A model generated the notes under the pieces. It saw only the letters and a program-made list of their open reading frames with translations, was not told where the DNA came from and searched no databases. This document shows, piece by piece, positions 25,749-34,168 of a stretch of DNA of 64,000 bases. This DNA comes from Variovorax paradoxus (lineage in GTDB: Bacteria; Pseudomonadota; Gammaproteobacteria; Burkholderiales; Burkholderiaceae_C), in contig NZ_JAGGNV010000003.1 in NCBI RefSeq assembly GCF_018614955.1, forward strand, positions 62,001 to 126,000, in the 5' to 3' direction. Position 1 is the stretch's first letter. Each line of letters starts with the position of its first letter. The position numbers were made by a program, and so were the translations under genes.

Positions 25749-26234
25749 TCACTCCATCCATGAGATGCAGCCGTCCGTCTCGCAGCGCCCGTGCACATGG
25801 CCGTTGAGCGCGGACTGGCTGAGGTGCAACTTGCCATTGCAGATCGGGCACACAACGACCTCGGCGCGGTCGCGCGCCGGCTTCGGTTTGGCGCGCCAGG
25901 TGCTGGCAATGCGGATGCCGGCGACGGCGCGCGCCAGCGCGGCCTCGGAGTCGACTCGGTCCCGGGCGACCTGCTCGTCTGTCGGCTCCTGCCGCTGCGC
26001 GCATTCCATGCAGGTCTCGCCTCGACGGTTGACCTCCTCGCGCACCGTCGGCTCGCCGGGCTTTACGTAGGTGCCGCGGCGGTGCGCGGGCTTCGTGTAG
26101 AACATGATGCAAGGCATGCGCAGGAACAGGCCCGGCCGCTGGTCGCCGAATGTCAGGTGATAGTTCACGCCAGCGCCGCAGGTGGACGAGGCGTCGCGCA
26201 CGCCGTTGAAGTGGATGCAGCTGCCGTGATTCAT
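25749..26234 (-). CDS. Zinc-binding phage protein (two Cys modules)
   Basis: This 161-residue product starts MNHGSCIHFNGVRDASSTCG, a Cys-rich start common in phage early proteins. A basic central region is followed by a C-terminal ribbon, CPICNGKLHLSQSALNGHVH, then CETDGC. Nucleic-acid binding is likely; the specific role is unknown. Confidence 0.65.
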   Translation of the reverse strand: MNHGSCIHFNGVRDASSTCGAGVNYHLTFGDQRPGLFLRMPCIMFYTKPAHRRGTYVKPGEPTVREEVNRRGETCMECAQRQEPTDEQVARDRVDSEAALARAVAGIRIASTWRAKPKPARDRAEVVVCPICNGKLHLSQSALNGHVHGRCETDGCISWME

Positions 26235-26263
26235 ACTGCGGCTCCCAATTGATGGAGGTTGAG

Positions 26264-26485
26264 ATGGAAAAGGTCAAGATCGTGCACAGCGGGAGGTTCA
26301 CGCTCAAGGGCACCGGACAAGCAACGCCAGACGGAAAGTTCATTGCCACGTTCCTGGTCACTGAGCACCAGGGAAGCGACGATCTGGAATTGAAGCGATC
26401 GACGGGCGAAACCTGCGATACCGAGGAACCGCGGAGGCGGGACTTGAGGCCGCTGTCGATTGGCTGGAGAAGAATCGGCCGGTGA
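26264..26485 (+). CDS. Small phage protein
   Basis: This 73-residue product starts MEKVKIVHSGRFTLKGTGQA at ATG 26264, with GGAGG 5 bp upstream (a TTG at 26249 is weaker). The first half looks like a small beta-structure; the tail is basic. Like the genes at 24513 and 25363 it is rightward inside a leftward operon. No family was recognised. Confidence 0.5.
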   Translation: MEKVKIVHSGRFTLKGTGQATPDGKFIATFLVTEHQGSDDLELKRSTGETCDTEEPRRRDLRPLSIGWRRIGR

Positions 26486-26492
26486 ACTGACA

Positions 26493-28430
26493 TCACGCGG
26501 CCCCCCGCACGGTCAAGGCCACCGCCACGTCGCGCACCCAGATCGGCTGCGACGAAAGCATGAAGGTCTCGCCACTCCAGGCGAGCAGCAGAGTGGTCCC
26601 GATCACGCCAGCGATCGCTTCGGCGGCGTCGCTGGGCACGGCGTTGCCAATGCGCTCGCGCCAAGCCTGATCGCTCAGCCCGTCGAGCTCCAGGTGTTCC
26701 TCGGGCTCGATCAGCGACTGCAGCGCGGCCAGCTCCAGCGTCGTGAAGGGCCGGTGCCAGGTACCGTCAAGCGCGCGAATGCGGCACACCAGCTTGTCGG
26801 CCGGAGCCGGCATGGCTGGAACACTTCTGGAACGTTCGACGTGATCCGGTGTTCCACCGCGCGGGTCTGCGACTGACCACGAGCCGTTGTCGTGGCACGC
26901 GGCGGCACTGACGGCACCAGCGGCCTCGTTCCATGGGATCACGCCATAGTGCCCGGCTGTCAGGTAGTTGTCGCCCTTTCCACGCTGCATGCCGCTTCGC
27001 GGGTCGGCCACCGCGAAGGCGCCCTGTCCCGTGGTGCTGCCGCTGATGACGGTGCCGGCCGGTTCGCCGTAACCAGTGACGGCGTACTTGCCGAACACCT
27101 CGCCCGTCGGGCGAGGGTCGGCGACGGCTTGGCCGGTACCGTGCGCGCTCGTAATCGCGCAGCTCGGTTCGCTCCATGGCGCGATGCGGAACTCGTTCGA
27201 GTGCTTCGGCGGGCCTGCATGCCGCGGGTCGGAAACTGCATAAGCGCCGCTGTCGTCGCCGGCAATCACCGTGCCGCTATGCATATCCCAGCGCGAAACT
27301 GCATATTTGCCGAAGAGCTTGCCCGCCGGCGGCCGCGGGTCAGCGACGGTCCCGTAGCCGCTCCCGGGCGCCAGCTTTGCGGTCACCGTCGCGCTCGGCG
27401 CGTCCCAGGGCTTCACCCCATAGGCGTGGCCATCGTTCCAGGCCTCGCTCTGCGAGAAGCGCGGGTCAGCGATCGAGAACGCTCCGTTGCTCGGCAGCGA
27501 CTCGCCAGCAACCGTGCCCATCGAAGCGTCCCAAGGATTCACCCCCAGATAGCCGCGGCGGTAGTCCGGCACGATGAGGTAGTCGCGCAGGTGCCCGTTC
27601 TCGACGGCCAGTTTGTTGAGGCTGCGCCAGTCGCTGCCGGCCTCGACGAACGCCAGGCGCACCCAGGTCTTCCACTGCAGCGAGGGGATGCGATGCATCG
27701 GGCCCGCGCGGAGATCGCCCGGCAGCACCATGCGGCCGAGCACATCACCGACGGCGCGCAACGACCGCTTCTCCGGCTCGTAAAGGAAGGTCGGCACCTT
27801 TTCGGTGTGGCGTGCGACGCCCAAGAAGCGCTTGCGGCTCTGGGCCAGATTGCCGATCTCGCCGCAGTCGTGCGTCGTCTCGGCCCATGCGTAGCCGTAG
27901 GCGCGAAACAGGTCGGCAATCTGGTCGAGCAGGTGCCGGCCACGCGTGGCGATGCGCGGCACGTTCTCGAAGAGATAGATCTCAACCGGGTCGTGCTTCC
28001 AGGCCTCGAGCATCAGCCACACGCCGCGCAGCGTGAGCCGGTTGAGCGCGAGGTACTTCAGCGTCTTGCTCTTGCCTTCGGACAGCAGGCCGCTGAAGCC
28101 CTTGCACGGTGCCGACAGGAAGACTACGTGTGGCCGCTCGTTGCCCGCCGCGCGGTGGATGTCGGCCGAAGTGGCCTCCGACCAGCCCGCCGGCGGCTCG
28201 ACGCCGTGGAAATCGCGGTACTGGTCGCGGTCGAACATATCGAGCACAGTGCCGCGCGCGCCGGTGAGGCGTTGGAAGTCGCGGATGGCTGCCTCATCCA
28301 CGTCGACTCCACCGATGCAGCGGAACTTCGCCACGGTGTTGCCTACGCGCGGATTCGCCTTGTTGAACCCTTTGGCGCCACCGCCCAGCCCAACAAACGC
28401 GTGGAAGTGCCTGATCTCGGTTGTGCTCAT
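26493..28430 (-). CDS. Phage DNA (cytosine-5) methyltransferase with six internal DPR repeats
   Basis: This 645-residue C5-MTase has the catalytic PC motif in LSAPCKGFSG (about residue 108) and ENV in YLFENVPRI (near 155). The start FVGLGGGAKGF replaces the usual F-x-G-x-G. The C-terminal motif IX/X region is RERIGNAVPSDAAEAIAGVI. Between them, about residues 290-530, the target-recognition region is six repeats of roughly 35-50 residues. Each runs from Y-x-V-x-P-W-[DNS] to V-A-D-P-R, for example YGVKPWDAPSATVTA to VADPR. Repeated recognition units suggest several target sites, as in multispecific phage C5-MTases. Likely role: protecting phage DNA from restriction. Confidence 0.85.
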   Translation of the reverse strand: MSTTEIRHFHAFVGLGGGAKGFNKANPRVGNTVAKFRCIGGVDVDEAAIRDFQRLTGARGTVLDMFDRDQYRDFHGVEPPAGWSEATSADIHRAAGNERPHVVFLSAPCKGFSGLLSEGKSKTLKYLALNRLTLRGVWLMLEAWKHDPVEIYLFENVPRIATRGRHLLDQIADLFRAYGYAWAETTHDCGEIGNLAQSRKRFLGVARHTEKVPTFLYEPEKRSLRAVGDVLGRMVLPGDLRAGPMHRIPSLQWKTWVRLAFVEAGSDWRSLNKLAVENGHLRDYLIVPDYRRGYLGVNPWDASMGTVAGESLPSNGAFSIADPRFSQSEAWNDGHAYGVKPWDAPSATVTAKLAPGSGYGTVADPRPPAGKLFGKYAVSRWDMHSGTVIAGDDSGAYAVSDPRHAGPPKHSNEFRIAPWSEPSCAITSAHGTGQAVADPRPTGEVFGKYAVTGYGEPAGTVISGSTTGQGAFAVADPRSGMQRGKGDNYLTAGHYGVIPWNEAAGAVSAAACHDNGSWSVADPRGGTPDHVERSRSVPAMPAPADKLVCRIRALDGTWHRPFTTLELAALQSLIEPEEHLELDGLSDQAWRERIGNAVPSDAAEAIAGVIGTTLLLAWSGETFMLSSQPIWVRDVAVALTVRGAA

Positions 28431-28597
28431 ACAGCGCTCGTGTTGTTGTCGGCCAGTTCGAACGCGACCTCGCGCACGAGCTCGACCGGAATGCCGAGGG
28501 ACTGCGCAGCGGTGGCGCAGGCCTGTTCGATGTCGCGCGCGCCCAGTTGCTCAGCGCGGGCGATCGCGGCGCGGACCTTGTCCTTGCTCACGATCAC
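28427..28597 (-). CDS. Small phage protein (56 aa)
   Basis: Too short for usual ORF cut-offs. GTG 28597 overlaps the previous stop and its TGA overlaps the methyltransferase ATG, so it is coupled on both sides. The product reads VIVSKDKVRAAIARAEQLGA, then a helical part (RDIEQACATAAQSLGIPVEL) and VAFELADNNTSAV. A compact helical bundle is predicted. No family was recognised. Confidence 0.6.
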   Translation of the reverse strand: MIVSKDKVRAAIARAEQLGARDIEQACATAAQSLGIPVELVREVAFELADNNTSAV

Positions 28598-29265
28598 TTC
28601 TCGCTGTCCTGCTGATCGTCGCTGTCGGCGTCGCTGCCATCGCCATGCTGCGCCGCGAAGATGTCGCCTGCATCCTGCTCGGGATCAGGTTCGGCCGGGG
28701 GCGTGGGCGTGTCAGGCTTGCCCGCGCGGTAGCCCTTTTTCACCGGCAGGAGATCAGCCGGCGCCAGCAGCTTCATGTAGATCTCGCCCTCGGACGCCAG
28801 GCCCGACAGCTCGCCGTAGACATCGTTGTCCTGCAGCTCCTCGCCGTTGTACTGGATCGTGCCCATCACGGTGACGCTGCCGCCTTCGCTGAGCTCGTAA
28901 TGCAGGTTGGCCAGCACCACGTCGGTGAAGTCGGCGTGGTCGCCCTCGGTGCCCCAGTCCCAGATGAAGCGATAGCCCCGGAACTTCTCGCCTTTGCCGT
29001 AGGCGTAGGCGAGGGGCAGCTTCGGGTACCGGAGGTTTGGCAGCGGGATGATCACGCCGGGCAGCGGCTCCTGGCCAGAGGTCATTGCCTTGTTGAAGTA
29101 GTGGTGCTCGCGCAGGCCGGGCTCGATCAGATCCAGCAGCGTGTTCTCGCCGGTCAACGAAAAGGCGATGTCGATGGCGCGCACGCGCTCGTCGCCGTGC
29201 AGCTCGCGCCGCGGGTTGGCGTTGGTGATCAGGACCTGGGTCAGGTTTTCAAGTTGGAACGGCAT
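28594..29265 (-). CDS. Phage early protein with acidic tail, possible ssDNA-associated factor
   Basis: This 223-residue product has an N-terminal mixed domain (LENLTQVLITNANPRRELHG to VTVMGTIQYNGEELQDNDVY) and a strongly acidic C-terminal tail (about residues 185-223, rich in Asp/Glu/Gln). Acidic tails are typical of SSB-like partners, and it sits in the recombination operon. That role is inference only. GTGA coupling follows. Confidence 0.6.
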   Translation of the reverse strand: MPFQLENLTQVLITNANPRRELHGDERVRAIDIAFSLTGENTLLDLIEPGLREHHYFNKAMTSGQEPLPGVIIPLPNLRYPKLPLAYAYGKGEKFRGYRFIWDWGTEGDHADFTDVVLANLHYELSEGGSVTVMGTIQYNGEELQDNDVYGELSGLASEGEIYMKLLAPADLLPVKKGYRAGKPDTPTPPAEPDPEQDAGDIFAAQHGDGSDADSDDQQDSEK

Positions 29266-29297
29266 GAGCTGGGTGCTCCGTTGTTGTTTGAAGAGGT

Positions 29298-29363
29298 GGG
29301 CCGGGGCGCCACTACATCGCCAGGCGCTTCGGGTGAATTACTCCCTGGCGCCTGCTCCGGCCC
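29298..29363 (-). other. Intercistronic dyad between 29265 and 29372
   Basis: GGGCCGGGGCGCC (29298-29310) can pair imperfectly with the segment at 29347-29363 (GGCGCC then CCGGCCC). This is the largest gap inside the leftward operon. It could be an internal RNA structure or processing site; no gene is seen in it. Confidence 0.3.
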
Positions 29364-29371
29364 GAAACTGG

Positions 29372-29560
29372 TTAGTCGATGAAGTGCCGGTCGTGCAGGC
29401 GCTCCAGCACGTCGATCTGGTTTTCGCTGAGGCTGGTGGTGTTGTCCCCCTCGTGGGTCTGGGCGACGACGTTCTTGATGAACCGGTTTTCCCAATCCGT
29501 CACGTCCTTGGTGTCGGCGAGCCCCGCGACTCGCTTGACCATCGTGTTGAGGCTCGCCAT
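29372..29560 (-). CDS. Small phage protein (62 aa)
   Basis: The product starts MASLNTMVKRVAGLADTKDV and contains TSLSENQIDVLERLHDRHF, a helical motif I have seen in phage early regions. It begins 1 bp after the stop of the upstream gene, supporting translation. Function unknown. Confidence 0.6.
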   Translation of the reverse strand: MASLNTMVKRVAGLADTKDVTDWENRFIKNVVAQTHEGDNTTSLSENQIDVLERLHDRHFID

Positions 29561-29561
29561 G

Positions 29562-29852
29562 TCAGTACGCTCCGTACTCGTCGCCCTGGCTGCTCTGCCA
29601 GCGGGATTCGGCGGCGATGTCGCGCGCCTCCCGCGAGAACTCGCGTTCGGCCTCGTGCATCTCGCGGTTGTGCTCGCGGCGCTGCTCCTGCAGGGCGTCG
29701 TCTAGGATTGCTGCGACGTGCGCGACGGTGATCGCGGCGGCGCCTTCGGCATGCTTTGCGACCAGTTCTGCAGCGCGTGGCATAAGGCGCTCGACACGCA
29801 TAAGGCGCGTGCGCTCGATGCGCTCGGCCTGTTCAGTCGTGGGCGTGCTCAT
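29562..29852 (-). CDS. Small charged phage protein
   Basis: This 96-residue, almost fully helical product is rich in Arg and Glu (for example EQRREHNREMHEAEREFSRE), so a coiled coil is likely at about residues 50-85. It is ATGA-coupled to the KTSC gene upstream. Function unknown. Confidence 0.6.
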   Translation of the reverse strand: MSTPTTEQAERIERTRLMRVERLMPRAAELVAKHAEGAAAITVAHVAAILDDALQEQRREHNREMHEAEREFSREARDIAAESRWQSSQGDEYGAY

Positions 29853-30142
29853 GCCGCATTCGCCGCGACGGGCGCCGGGAACTTCTTGAACCGCAGGCTC
29901 TTGATGTGCATGCCGAAGTACCGGCCGATCGATTCGGCGCCGACGAAGCCGGCGTAGACCTCAGGCTCCACGTCCTGATAGTGGTAGATCGATTGCGGAC
30001 TGCGGATGAACGTCACCGCGAGGGTCTTTCGCTCGGGGCTGTAACCCACCGCGGCGATCTGGCTGCTCTCGACAGGCAGCAGGGTGATGGGCTGGTACGG
30101 CTCAGTGCTGTACGGCTGCGGCTCGACGTAGGTTTTGGGCAT
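29849..30142 (-). CDS. KTSC-domain protein
   Basis: This 97-residue product has the KTSC pattern: LLPVESSQIAAVGYSPERKT, then LAVTFIRSPQSIYHYQDVEP and VYAGFVGAESIGRYFGMHIK. KTSC domains occur alone or fused to Lys-tRNA synthetase or nucleases and are thought to bind nucleic acid. Small copies near phage recombination genes are common. It is 23 bp downstream of the exonuclease gene. Confidence 0.8.
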   Translation of the reverse strand: MPKTYVEPQPYSTEPYQPITLLPVESSQIAAVGYSPERKTLAVTFIRSPQSIYHYQDVEPEVYAGFVGAESIGRYFGMHIKSLRFKKFPAPVAANAA

Positions 30143-30165
30143 GGTGGTGCTCGGTGGTTTGGGGG

Positions 30166-31890
30166 TCAGGCGGCTTGCTTGGCCTGGATGGCTTGCACGT
30201 GCGCGACGATTGCGGCCAGGACGTGCGGGTACTCGGCCTCGTGAAAGAGCACGCTGCCGCGGTCCTTCACGCCGGTGAAGCCCAGGGTGGCCATGCCCTC
30301 GGCGGTGATCTGCAGCGGGGTGATCCGCTCCTTGATCTGGCCGAGACTCAGCGTCGGCTTGCTGGTAGGCGCAGCAGCGGTGCGAGCCGGCATGGGAATC
30401 ACGGTGGGCGCTGGCGCGGGAGTGGCGGCCGGCGCTGCAACCGCAACATGGGGCTGGGCAGGTGCTGCGGCAGGCACCGCAGCGGCCGCTTGTTCCTGCG
30501 CGGCGCGCTGGCGCTCGGCCTCCTGCTCGCGCTCGAGGCGCTGGCGCTCTTCGTTGCGGATGCGCTCGCGCTCTGCTTCCTTGCGGACGCGCTCCTTTTC
30601 TTCGTGCTCGGCGATGCGCGCCGTCACCAGCGTGGCGAGGTCGTCCGGCGCCTTCTGCACGATCTGCGCGGTATCGGGGAACAGGAAAGCGTGCTCGGCT
30701 GCTTTCTCGCGCAGCGTCGTCAGGTTGGCCTGAATGCGATCGGCGGCCGCGCTCGCGGTGATCTTCGCGTTAGCGAGCGCGGTGTCGACTGCGTTCTGCA
30801 TGCTGTCGAAAGTGCGCAGACCCTTGATGGCGCCGCCGAAGTCCGCCGGTACCGCGGGCATGTAGGGCTTGCCGAGCCGAGTGGTCAGGGCAGCGATGTG
30901 ATCGGCCAGGGCCTTGACGCCGCCGGCGACGATCTCGCCGCGCCGCGCTTCCTTGCGCGCCTTGACCAGCTTGTCCAGCTCCAGCCGCGTCGCGCGGGCC
31001 TCGGCGGTGATGTCGTCGATCGTCTTGAACAGGACGTCGATGCTCTCGGTCTGGCTCAGCGCGTGCTGCTTGGCCGCGGCGAGCCGGCTCTCGACCTCGC
31101 CGCACCACTTCACCGTCTTGTCGGCATTCGCGAAATCCTGATCAGTCTTCAGGTCGCGATTGATGCCGGCGAAGACAGCCAGCGCATGCTCGCGGTACTG
31201 GACGAGGTTGCTTGCCGTCACCATCCCAGTGACCTCGATGCGCAGCGCAGGCAGAGTCTCGGGCGTGCGGCCGACGACATCGGCGACGGGCTCCGCAGGC
31301 ACGTAGGCGGGCAGGTCGTGCTCGAACTGATCCCATCCGGCGGCGATGTCATCTGCCAGGTGCTGGCTGGATTCGTACCAGCAGTGACGCTCCTCGACCA
31401 GCTCGTCACCGTTCCACTTCGAAGCCATGAACAGCACGCGATCCGCGCCGCAGACCATGCACTGCTGCTCCATCTGGATGCGATACTGCAGCGGCAGCGT
31501 GACTCCCTCGTTCAAGCCGGGGAGCGGCATCGCTGCGCGCAGCTCGTCGTTCAGGCTCTTGTGCTCGAACGGCACGTCCTCGGCGATCGGCAGGCCGTCG
31601 AACGAGGCGGACAGCTTGCCTACCGAACCAGTCACCGGGTAGAGGTCTTCGCCAATGATTTCCTCGGCGAGTGGCCGGGCCAGCGCTTCGAACCGGTGGC
31701 CGTCGTCGAATCGGCGCTGCGTGGCAGCATCCACCGTCGGTGTCACGCCGGTGTGGATTTCGTGCAGCAGCTGGTTGCGCGTCTTGTAAGGCGAGCAGCC
31801 CATCATGGCCGGCGCGTCGCTGGCGTTGAAGTGGGTGGCGCGGTGGGCATGCCATTCCGGGCTGCCCTGGGCGAAGGAATGCTGCTTCAT
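30166..31890 (-). CDS. YqaJ-type viral recombinase / lambda-like exonuclease with long C-terminal extension
   Basis: This 574-residue product starts MKQHSFAQGSPEWHAHRATH at ATG 31890; the upstream frame lacks support. The N-terminal PD-(D/E)XK nuclease domain (about 1-220) includes FNASDAPAMMGCSPYKTRNQ, SFDGLPIAEDVPFEHKSLND (catalytic Asp and E-x-K) and YRIQMEQQCMVCGADRVLF. The rest is a coiled coil (about 255-460) and an Ala/Pro-rich linker before a final helical domain. It would degrade double-strand ends for phage recombination. It is ATGA-coupled to the putative annealase. Confidence 0.85.
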   Translation of the reverse strand: MKQHSFAQGSPEWHAHRATHFNASDAPAMMGCSPYKTRNQLLHEIHTGVTPTVDAATQRRFDDGHRFEALARPLAEEIIGEDLYPVTGSVGKLSASFDGLPIAEDVPFEHKSLNDELRAAMPLPGLNEGVTLPLQYRIQMEQQCMVCGADRVLFMASKWNGDELVEERHCWYESSQHLADDIAAGWDQFEHDLPAYVPAEPVADVVGRTPETLPALRIEVTGMVTASNLVQYREHALAVFAGINRDLKTDQDFANADKTVKWCGEVESRLAAAKQHALSQTESIDVLFKTIDDITAEARATRLELDKLVKARKEARRGEIVAGGVKALADHIAALTTRLGKPYMPAVPADFGGAIKGLRTFDSMQNAVDTALANAKITASAAADRIQANLTTLREKAAEHAFLFPDTAQIVQKAPDDLATLVTARIAEHEEKERVRKEAERERIRNEERQRLEREQEAERQRAAQEQAAAAVPAAAPAQPHVAVAAPAATPAPAPTVIPMPARTAAAPTSKPTLSLGQIKERITPLQITAEGMATLGFTGVKDRGSVLFHEAEYPHVLAAIVAHVQAIQAKQAA

Positions 31891-32873
31891 GCCGATGCCC
31901 CTTCGGCCGCTGGTGCCGGTGCCCAAGATGCGATCTCAACCTTCTGGTCGTCGGTGAGCAGCGTCTTCGTCTGGATCATTGCGATCAGCTCGTTGACCGT
32001 CTTCTTCTTGCCCTCGACCGTGGCCTTCCAGCCCGGCTTCTTCTTCTCGAAGTCGTCGGCGCTGCAGGTCGGCAGAACCACCGGCTTCGGAGGTTCCGTT
32101 CCTCCTTCCTCATTCGACACGGCGAACGCCTGCTCGGGCGTGGTCTCACCCTCTTTGATGGCAGTCGTAAGGCCGAACAGGGTCGCCAGGTGGTCGAGCG
32201 TGATGTCTTCGACGCCCTCGACCCGAAGGAAGGCGAACACCGTTTCCGGAAGAACGCCCATCTTCTGGAGCACGCCGAGGGCACGGCTGCGACGGTTTGC
32301 CAAGGTCTGGACGTCGCCGATCGCCGTCTTCCGGGCAGCGTCGTACATGTCGGCCCAGAAGGCCTTCGGCACACCCTTCAAGATGGCGTTGCGCAGTGCG
32401 ATCGAGCAGGCAGCGTTCGCCGTCACGCCGATCATGTCCGGCTTGTAGCGCTTGCCTTTGCTGTCGGTGATGCGGCGCTGCACCTCGTAGGTGATGGCGA
32501 CGTTGCGCTCGAGGTCGTGGAATACGCCCTGTGCTGTGACGAAGTCGCCGGCGTCGCTGACAACGCGAGAGCCGGCCCGGCTGTTGCCCCAGGCGCTGGC
32601 GACAACCTCTGCGAATCGAGCGCTCGGACCCTCGATGTTCTTGACGACCCACTCGTTCTTTCCCTTGTCGAACTCGCGGCGCGGCAGGCTGTAGATGCAT
32701 TCCTGCGCCACCTGCTCGTTGAGCGTGACCATTTGCTGGGTCTCGTCGCGAAAGCGCTTGATCGACCGCGGGTACTTGTGGGCGGTTGCGATCTGCATGT
32801 CGATCTCGCCCTTGTTCAGCACGGCGAGCGTGCCGCTGTCGGCGGTGATCAGGTCGGATTCGGATTCGTTCAT
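31887..32873 (-). CDS. Probable phage ssDNA-annealing recombinase (partner of the exonuclease)
   Basis: This 328-residue product has a conserved core, with YPRSIKRFRDETQQMVTLNE, then EGPSARFAEVVASAWGNSRA, and VTANAACSIALRNAILKGVP. It ends in a Lys-rich then Ala/Pro-rich tail. Direct ATGA coupling to a YqaJ exonuclease fits a two-component recombinase (annealase plus exonuclease). I do not recognise it as canonical RecT, Erf or Sak, so the annealase call rests on context and general pattern. Confidence 0.6.
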   Translation of the reverse strand: MNESESDLITADSGTLAVLNKGEIDMQIATAHKYPRSIKRFRDETQQMVTLNEQVAQECIYSLPRREFDKGKNEWVVKNIEGPSARFAEVVASAWGNSRAGSRVVSDAGDFVTAQGVFHDLERNVAITYEVQRRITDSKGKRYKPDMIGVTANAACSIALRNAILKGVPKAFWADMYDAARKTAIGDVQTLANRRSRALGVLQKMGVLPETVFAFLRVEGVEDITLDHLATLFGLTTAIKEGETTPEQAFAVSNEEGGTEPPKPVVLPTCSADDFEKKKPGWKATVEGKKKTVNELIAMIQTKTLLTDDQKVEIASWAPAPAAEGASA

Positions 32874-32883
32874 GGAAGGGGTC

Positions 32884-33030
32884 TCAGAGGTTGAGGAAGA
32901 GGGAGTTGAGGAAGAGGGCGAAGTCGTCGCCGAAAAGGAGGAAGAGCAGGGCGCTCGACGAAAGGAGCGCCGCGGCTGCCAGGAAGTCGCGGTCTTCAGC
33001 TGCAGAGCAGGGGAACTCGTCGGGCGTCAT
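32884..33030 (-). CDS. Short hydrophobic phage protein (48 aa)
   Basis: An ATG at 33030 opens a 49-codon frame filling most of the gap between neighbours. The product (MTPDEFPCSAAEDRDFLAAA, then ALLSSSALLFLLFGDDFALF) has one hydrophobic stretch. The ribosome site is weak (G-run), so it may be spurious. Confidence 0.4.
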   Translation of the reverse strand: MTPDEFPCSAAEDRDFLAAAALLSSSALLFLLFGDDFALFLNSLFLNL

Positions 33031-33045
33031 GGCGCGGCCCCCCGT

Positions 33046-33306
33046 TCAGCGAAGGAAGGGGATGGACGGCCAGCCGAAGATCCAGATCGCCATGGCGACG
33101 AGCAGGAGGACGACAAGCAGCACGAACGGCAGGTAGAACTCGAGGAACTCAGTCAGGGCGCTCGGCTTGGTGACCTTGGGGATGGCCGACACGCTGACGC
33201 CAGGACGCACGCGCGGGCTGTCCTTCGCGGGCCGGCCAGCGCGCACCATGCGCGTCTTCTTGTCGATGACGATGGGGCTGTGGTAGCCGGTGTGCTCGTG
33301 TTCCAT
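33046..33306 (-). CDS. Small single-span membrane protein
   Basis: This 86-residue product has a soluble basic N-terminus (KKTRMVRAGRPAKDSPRVRP) and one C-terminal membrane helix (FYLPFVLLVVLLLVAMAIWI). Tail-anchored small phage proteins of this type often alter host membranes; no specific role is visible. Confidence 0.6.
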   Translation of the reverse strand: MEHEHTGYHSPIVIDKKTRMVRAGRPAKDSPRVRPGVSVSAIPKVTKPSALTEFLEFYLPFVLLVVLLLVAMAIWIFGWPSIPFLR

Positions 33307-33316
33307 GGTTTGCCTT

Positions 33317-33559
33317 TCAGCACCAGCGCCACACGGCGCCGGCGATGCGTTGAAGAACTGGCAGGGGGCGCGAGGTGCGCGGCTCGAGCAGGGCCGACTG
33401 GATCAGCGTCGCGTCAGCGGGCAGCGGGCGCGGGCCGGGCTGCCAGCGCGATCCGATGAGGATTCCGCCGCCCCTGGGCGTGCGCGGCGTGCGCACCAGG
33501 CCGTTCGCAGGTACGAACGCTTCGCGCTCGAACAGATCGGGATGGGCCAGCGCGCTCAC
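33317..33559 (-). CDS. Small phage protein
   Basis: This 80-residue product starts at GTG 33559, overlapping the previous stop (GTGA). It reads VSALAHPDLFEREAFVPANG, is rich in Arg/Pro, and ends in VLQRIAGAVWRWC. The same frame is open far upstream, but only this part fits the operon. No family was recognised. Confidence 0.5.
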   Translation of the reverse strand: MSALAHPDLFEREAFVPANGLVRTPRTPRGGGILIGSRWQPGPRPLPADATLIQSALLEPRTSRPLPVLQRIAGAVWRWC

Positions 33560-33744
33560 GACGCAGCCCCCGTCGAGGTCAGGAGGGTGATCGTCGGATT
33601 GCGCTCCTGGTCCCTGCCGGGCAGCAGCTGCCAGACCAGCACGCGCGCGCTCGCCGCATCGGTGTCGGTGTGCACCACCGTGCGGGTCTCGCCATTGCGG
33701 AACGAGAGCAGGAAGGTGAAGCGCTTCACGGAGGGCGCGTTCAT
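33556..33744 (-). CDS. Small phage protein (62 aa)
   Basis: The product starts MNAPSVKRFTFLLSFRNGET and contains RVLVWQLLPGRDQERNPTIT. It is a compact beta-rich pattern. It overlaps its upstream neighbour (ATGA) and downstream neighbour (GTGA). Function unknown. Confidence 0.55.
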   Translation of the reverse strand: MNAPSVKRFTFLLSFRNGETRTVVHTDTDAASARVLVWQLLPGRDQERNPTITLLTSTGAAS

Positions 33745-34163
33745 GCGGCACCGCCCTTCGCGTTGGCGATCGCGGCCGCAGCGTTGCGCATGCACAGCTG
33801 GAAGTCGTCATCGGTCGGCCGCTCGGCGTCGTTTTCGAGGTCCTGCGCCAGCATGTTGGCGTGCAGGGCCTGCAATGCCTCCAGCAGCTGGTGCTTGACG
33901 GCAATGTGGAACGCCATCCGCCGCTGCAGCTTCTCGTGCGTGTCGGGCCCGGCGCTCTTTGGCAGGTCGATGTTGAGATCTCGGAACTCCTCGCCGCGCA
34001 GCGCGATCAGTGCGCGCTGTTCAATCCAGCGCAGGCGGCGCGTCTGGCTGCGGCTGCGCGCCGCGGTGCGCGCGATGTGATCGAGTGCTTGCGCCAGGAT
34101 GAGCGGGTCGACCTTGGTCGCGGCCTCGTAGGCGCGCGGGTACTCGTGGGTGATGTGGCTCAT
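33741..34163 (-). CDS. Helical phage early protein
   Basis: This 140-residue product starts MSHITHEYPRAYEAATKVDP at ATG 34163. It is mostly helical and basic, with AARSRSQTRRLRWIEQRALI and AFHIAVKHQLLEALQALHAN. No domain was recognised. It lies 5 bp after the lipoprotein gene and is coupled to the next gene. Confidence 0.55.
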   Translation of the reverse strand: MSHITHEYPRAYEAATKVDPLILAQALDHIARTAARSRSQTRRLRWIEQRALIALRGEEFRDLNIDLPKSAGPDTHEKLQRRMAFHIAVKHQLLEALQALHANMLAQDLENDAERPTDDDFQLCMRNAAAAIANAKGGAA

Positions 34164-34168
34164 GACTT

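Noticed and set aside
30154..32448. 764-codon plus-strand open frame
   Set aside because: It lies antisense to the exonuclease and annealase genes, which have clear domains and ATGA coupling.
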